From the NCBI GenBank assembly GCA_051453625.1, contig JBOZIK010000001.1:126786703-126820348 (forward strand): DNA of 33,646 nt, written 5' to 3'. Of the stretch, positions 32,112-33,646 are shown one piece after another. Below the pieces are notes generated by a model that was not told where the DNA came from, did not search any database, and saw only the letters and a list, made by a program, of their open reading frames with translations. This DNA is from Welwitschia mirabilis (taxonomy: Eukaryota; Gnetophyta; Gnetopsida; Welwitschiales). Position 1 is the first letter of the stretch, and each line of letters starts with the position of its first letter. The translations under genes and the position numbers were made by a program.

Positions 32112-32816
32112 TTAGGTTTTTACCTTGAGGATTACTAAACTCAGAGGGGAGGTGTGAATGAGTTTCACAGAATAAAAATTAAACCAATAACAAAATAAAA
32201 ATGCATAATAAAGATACCTTACTAGATAACGTGGTCCTCTAACCTTGGTACCTCCATACACAGAGAGTAGCTTTTACTCACACCTCTAAATATTATTGAT
32301 ATACAAGAAAATAGTGGGTTTTTAGTACATCACCAACCTTATAAAAAATGAGAGTTTTCTCATAAGGTAGCACTCTCTTCCCCTAAAAGGAATAGTGGTT
32401 TTCATAGGTGCACCACGAACCTTTATAATAATAAGAGTCTCTTCATAAGATAGCACTCTCTCCTTCATAAGGGAATAATGGTTTTCTGGATTACCAATAA
32501 TCTTACATTAAATAAGTTTCTAAAAGCATAATATAAAATGCACATCCCCACAAGGGCTGCCTTACAAAATGTTTAATATTCAAGAATGGACTTATAATTA
32601 TATTCCATAATAACATAGTTTACAATGTAAACTAAAAGTACAAAACAACAACAAGTCTAAATATATTGCTTTGATGAAGATATAAGCTCCTTGATGTTTG
32701 TTGTAGTGCATATTTATGTAACATTTATGTCCTAATATGAATCCTATTAATCACAAAAAATATCCATAAATACAACACACTAATATAGATGGAAGTGACT
32801 CAAATGTCATAATCTG
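32112..32816 (-). mobile_element. Probable Copia LTR end, minus strand
   Basis: Read on minus, CTCATTCACACCTCCCCTCTGA (32155-32134) resembles the pre-primer-site end of plant Copia LTRs, as at 7379-7400. The sequence to the right carries an 82-bp tandem repeat (32312-32515). The outer end is not visible; a 33-N gap starts at 32817. No Copia coding sequence is seen to the left. Confidence 0.4.
32312..32515 (+). repeat. Tandem repeat, period 81-83 bp
   Basis: Units start at 32312, 32393 and 32476 with TA[G/A]TGGTTTT-like sequence. The first two share GCACTCTCT near their ends, followed by AAAGGAA or AAGGGAA. The third unit is partial. Confidence 0.75.
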
Positions 32817-33391
32817 NNNNNNNNNNNNNNNNNNNNNNNNNNNNNNNNNTTCAAGATAAAAATATGGTAACCCTAACCTACAAAAATAATTTGTAATGTA
32901 GGAAATGAAATAAAACACACTTGTGCAAGTCTAATCTATGAAAGAAAATAGCGATGCACCCAAACTAACCAAGCACAACCTTGACAAAAATTGCCCTCAT
33001 AATCTATATTATAAAAGAAGCTTGTAACTGAATCTCAAATAACATAAACTATGAATAAGAAGATCATTCATACATCTAAACACAAAAGAAAATATTTCAT
33101 ATTAAAAAATGCATATCACATTCATATTACAAAGTAGCCACTTCTCAATGGNNNNNNNNNNNNNNNNNNNNNNNNNNNNNNNNNNNNNNNNNNNNNNNNN
33201 NNNNNNNNNNNNNNNNNNNNNNNNNNNNNNNNNNNNNNNNNNNNNNNNNNNNNNNNNNNNNNNNNNNNNNNNNNNNNNNNNNNNNNNNNNNNNNNNNNNN
33301 NNNNNNNNNNNNNNNNNNNNNNNNNNNNNNNNNNNNNNNNNNNNNNNNNNNNNNNNNNNNNNNNNNNNNNNNNNNNNNNNNNNNNNNNNNN

Positions 33392-33646
33392 CAAGTGTTA
33401 GAAAACGGTGTCATGCATCTTATCATCCAAATGATACAGGGAATGATGCTAACTGATAGTTAGATCTTTATTTACTGCTAGATTAACTATCTATCTAACT
33501 GCCTATGAGACTTGTCATCATCCAGTTGTGTGATCGTCCATATTAACGTTCGGATGATGAGGTGGATGATGGTCTTTAATTAATCTTTAGTTAGTCTAGT
33601 TGCTTTGTTGTTTGTAAGAAATTATCATCCAAAATACCATTGATTA
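33392..33646. other. Less AT-rich terminal segment with ATCATCC/GGATGAT motifs
   Basis: This stretch has more C and G than the rest of the window and contains CG dinucleotides. CATCATCC at 33516-33523 faces GGATGATG at 33552-33559 and 33564-33571, so it can form a hairpin. Further ATCATCC copies occur near 33423 and 33625. It may be part of a younger LTR. The 240-N gap just before it (33152-33391) hides the context. Confidence 0.45.

Noticed and set aside
33109-33456. Three overlapping frames of 90-115 codons
   Set aside because: They cross the 240-N gap and contain almost no real sequence.

Overview
This is AT-rich nuclear DNA from a seed plant, built almost entirely from old, decayed LTR retrotransposons. 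No intact host gene, rRNA or tRNA could be supported, and no open frame longer than about 80 codons survives outside the N runs. The plant assignment rests on the lineages present: Copia of Sirevirus type with an env-like third ORF, chromovirus-type Gypsy, Athila-type Gypsy and Tat-type Gypsy. The species cannot be told from this sequence. Seven N runs mark it as a draft assembly; two are exactly 100 N and look like placeholders of unknown size.

Layout. 1-6177 (+): two direct copies of the 3' half of a Sirevirus-like Copia element. Each has a pol 3' end, a spacer rich in TTGAC cores, a 103-bp tandem repeat and an env-like ORF. Copy 2 runs into a polypurine tract and an LTR (6178 to about 7417). 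7440-7900 (+): a Gypsy-type gag remnant with two degenerate CCHC knuckles. About 8130-11900 (-): a whole chromovirus gene set read right to left (gag, protease, RT, RNase H, integrase). 12-18.5 kb: unassigned AT-rich sequence with one short segment that may be a retroelement leader. 18503-24293 (-): an LTR element defined by two 1.1-kb direct repeats and a degenerate initiator-Met primer site, with no recognisable protein inside. 25.6-25.9 kb: a 55-bp minisatellite. 25950-27790 (-): Athila-type pol, ending near an (AT)17 palindrome. 30520-31060 (-): Tat-type integrase. 32.1-32.8 kb: a probable Copia LTR end on the minus strand with an 82-bp tandem repeat. The last 250 bases are less AT-rich and less decayed.

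Shared history. In every element the coding damage is dominated by C-to-T and G-to-A changes: Gln codons became TAA/TAG, Trp codons became stops, zinc-knuckle Cys became Tyr and catalytic Asp became Asn. This fits long-term methylation and deamination of silenced transposons. Nothing here is likely to make a working protein. The most unusual parts are the repeated pol/env-like module with its TTGAC-rich spacers and tandem repeats, and the large LTR element with a non-coding interior.
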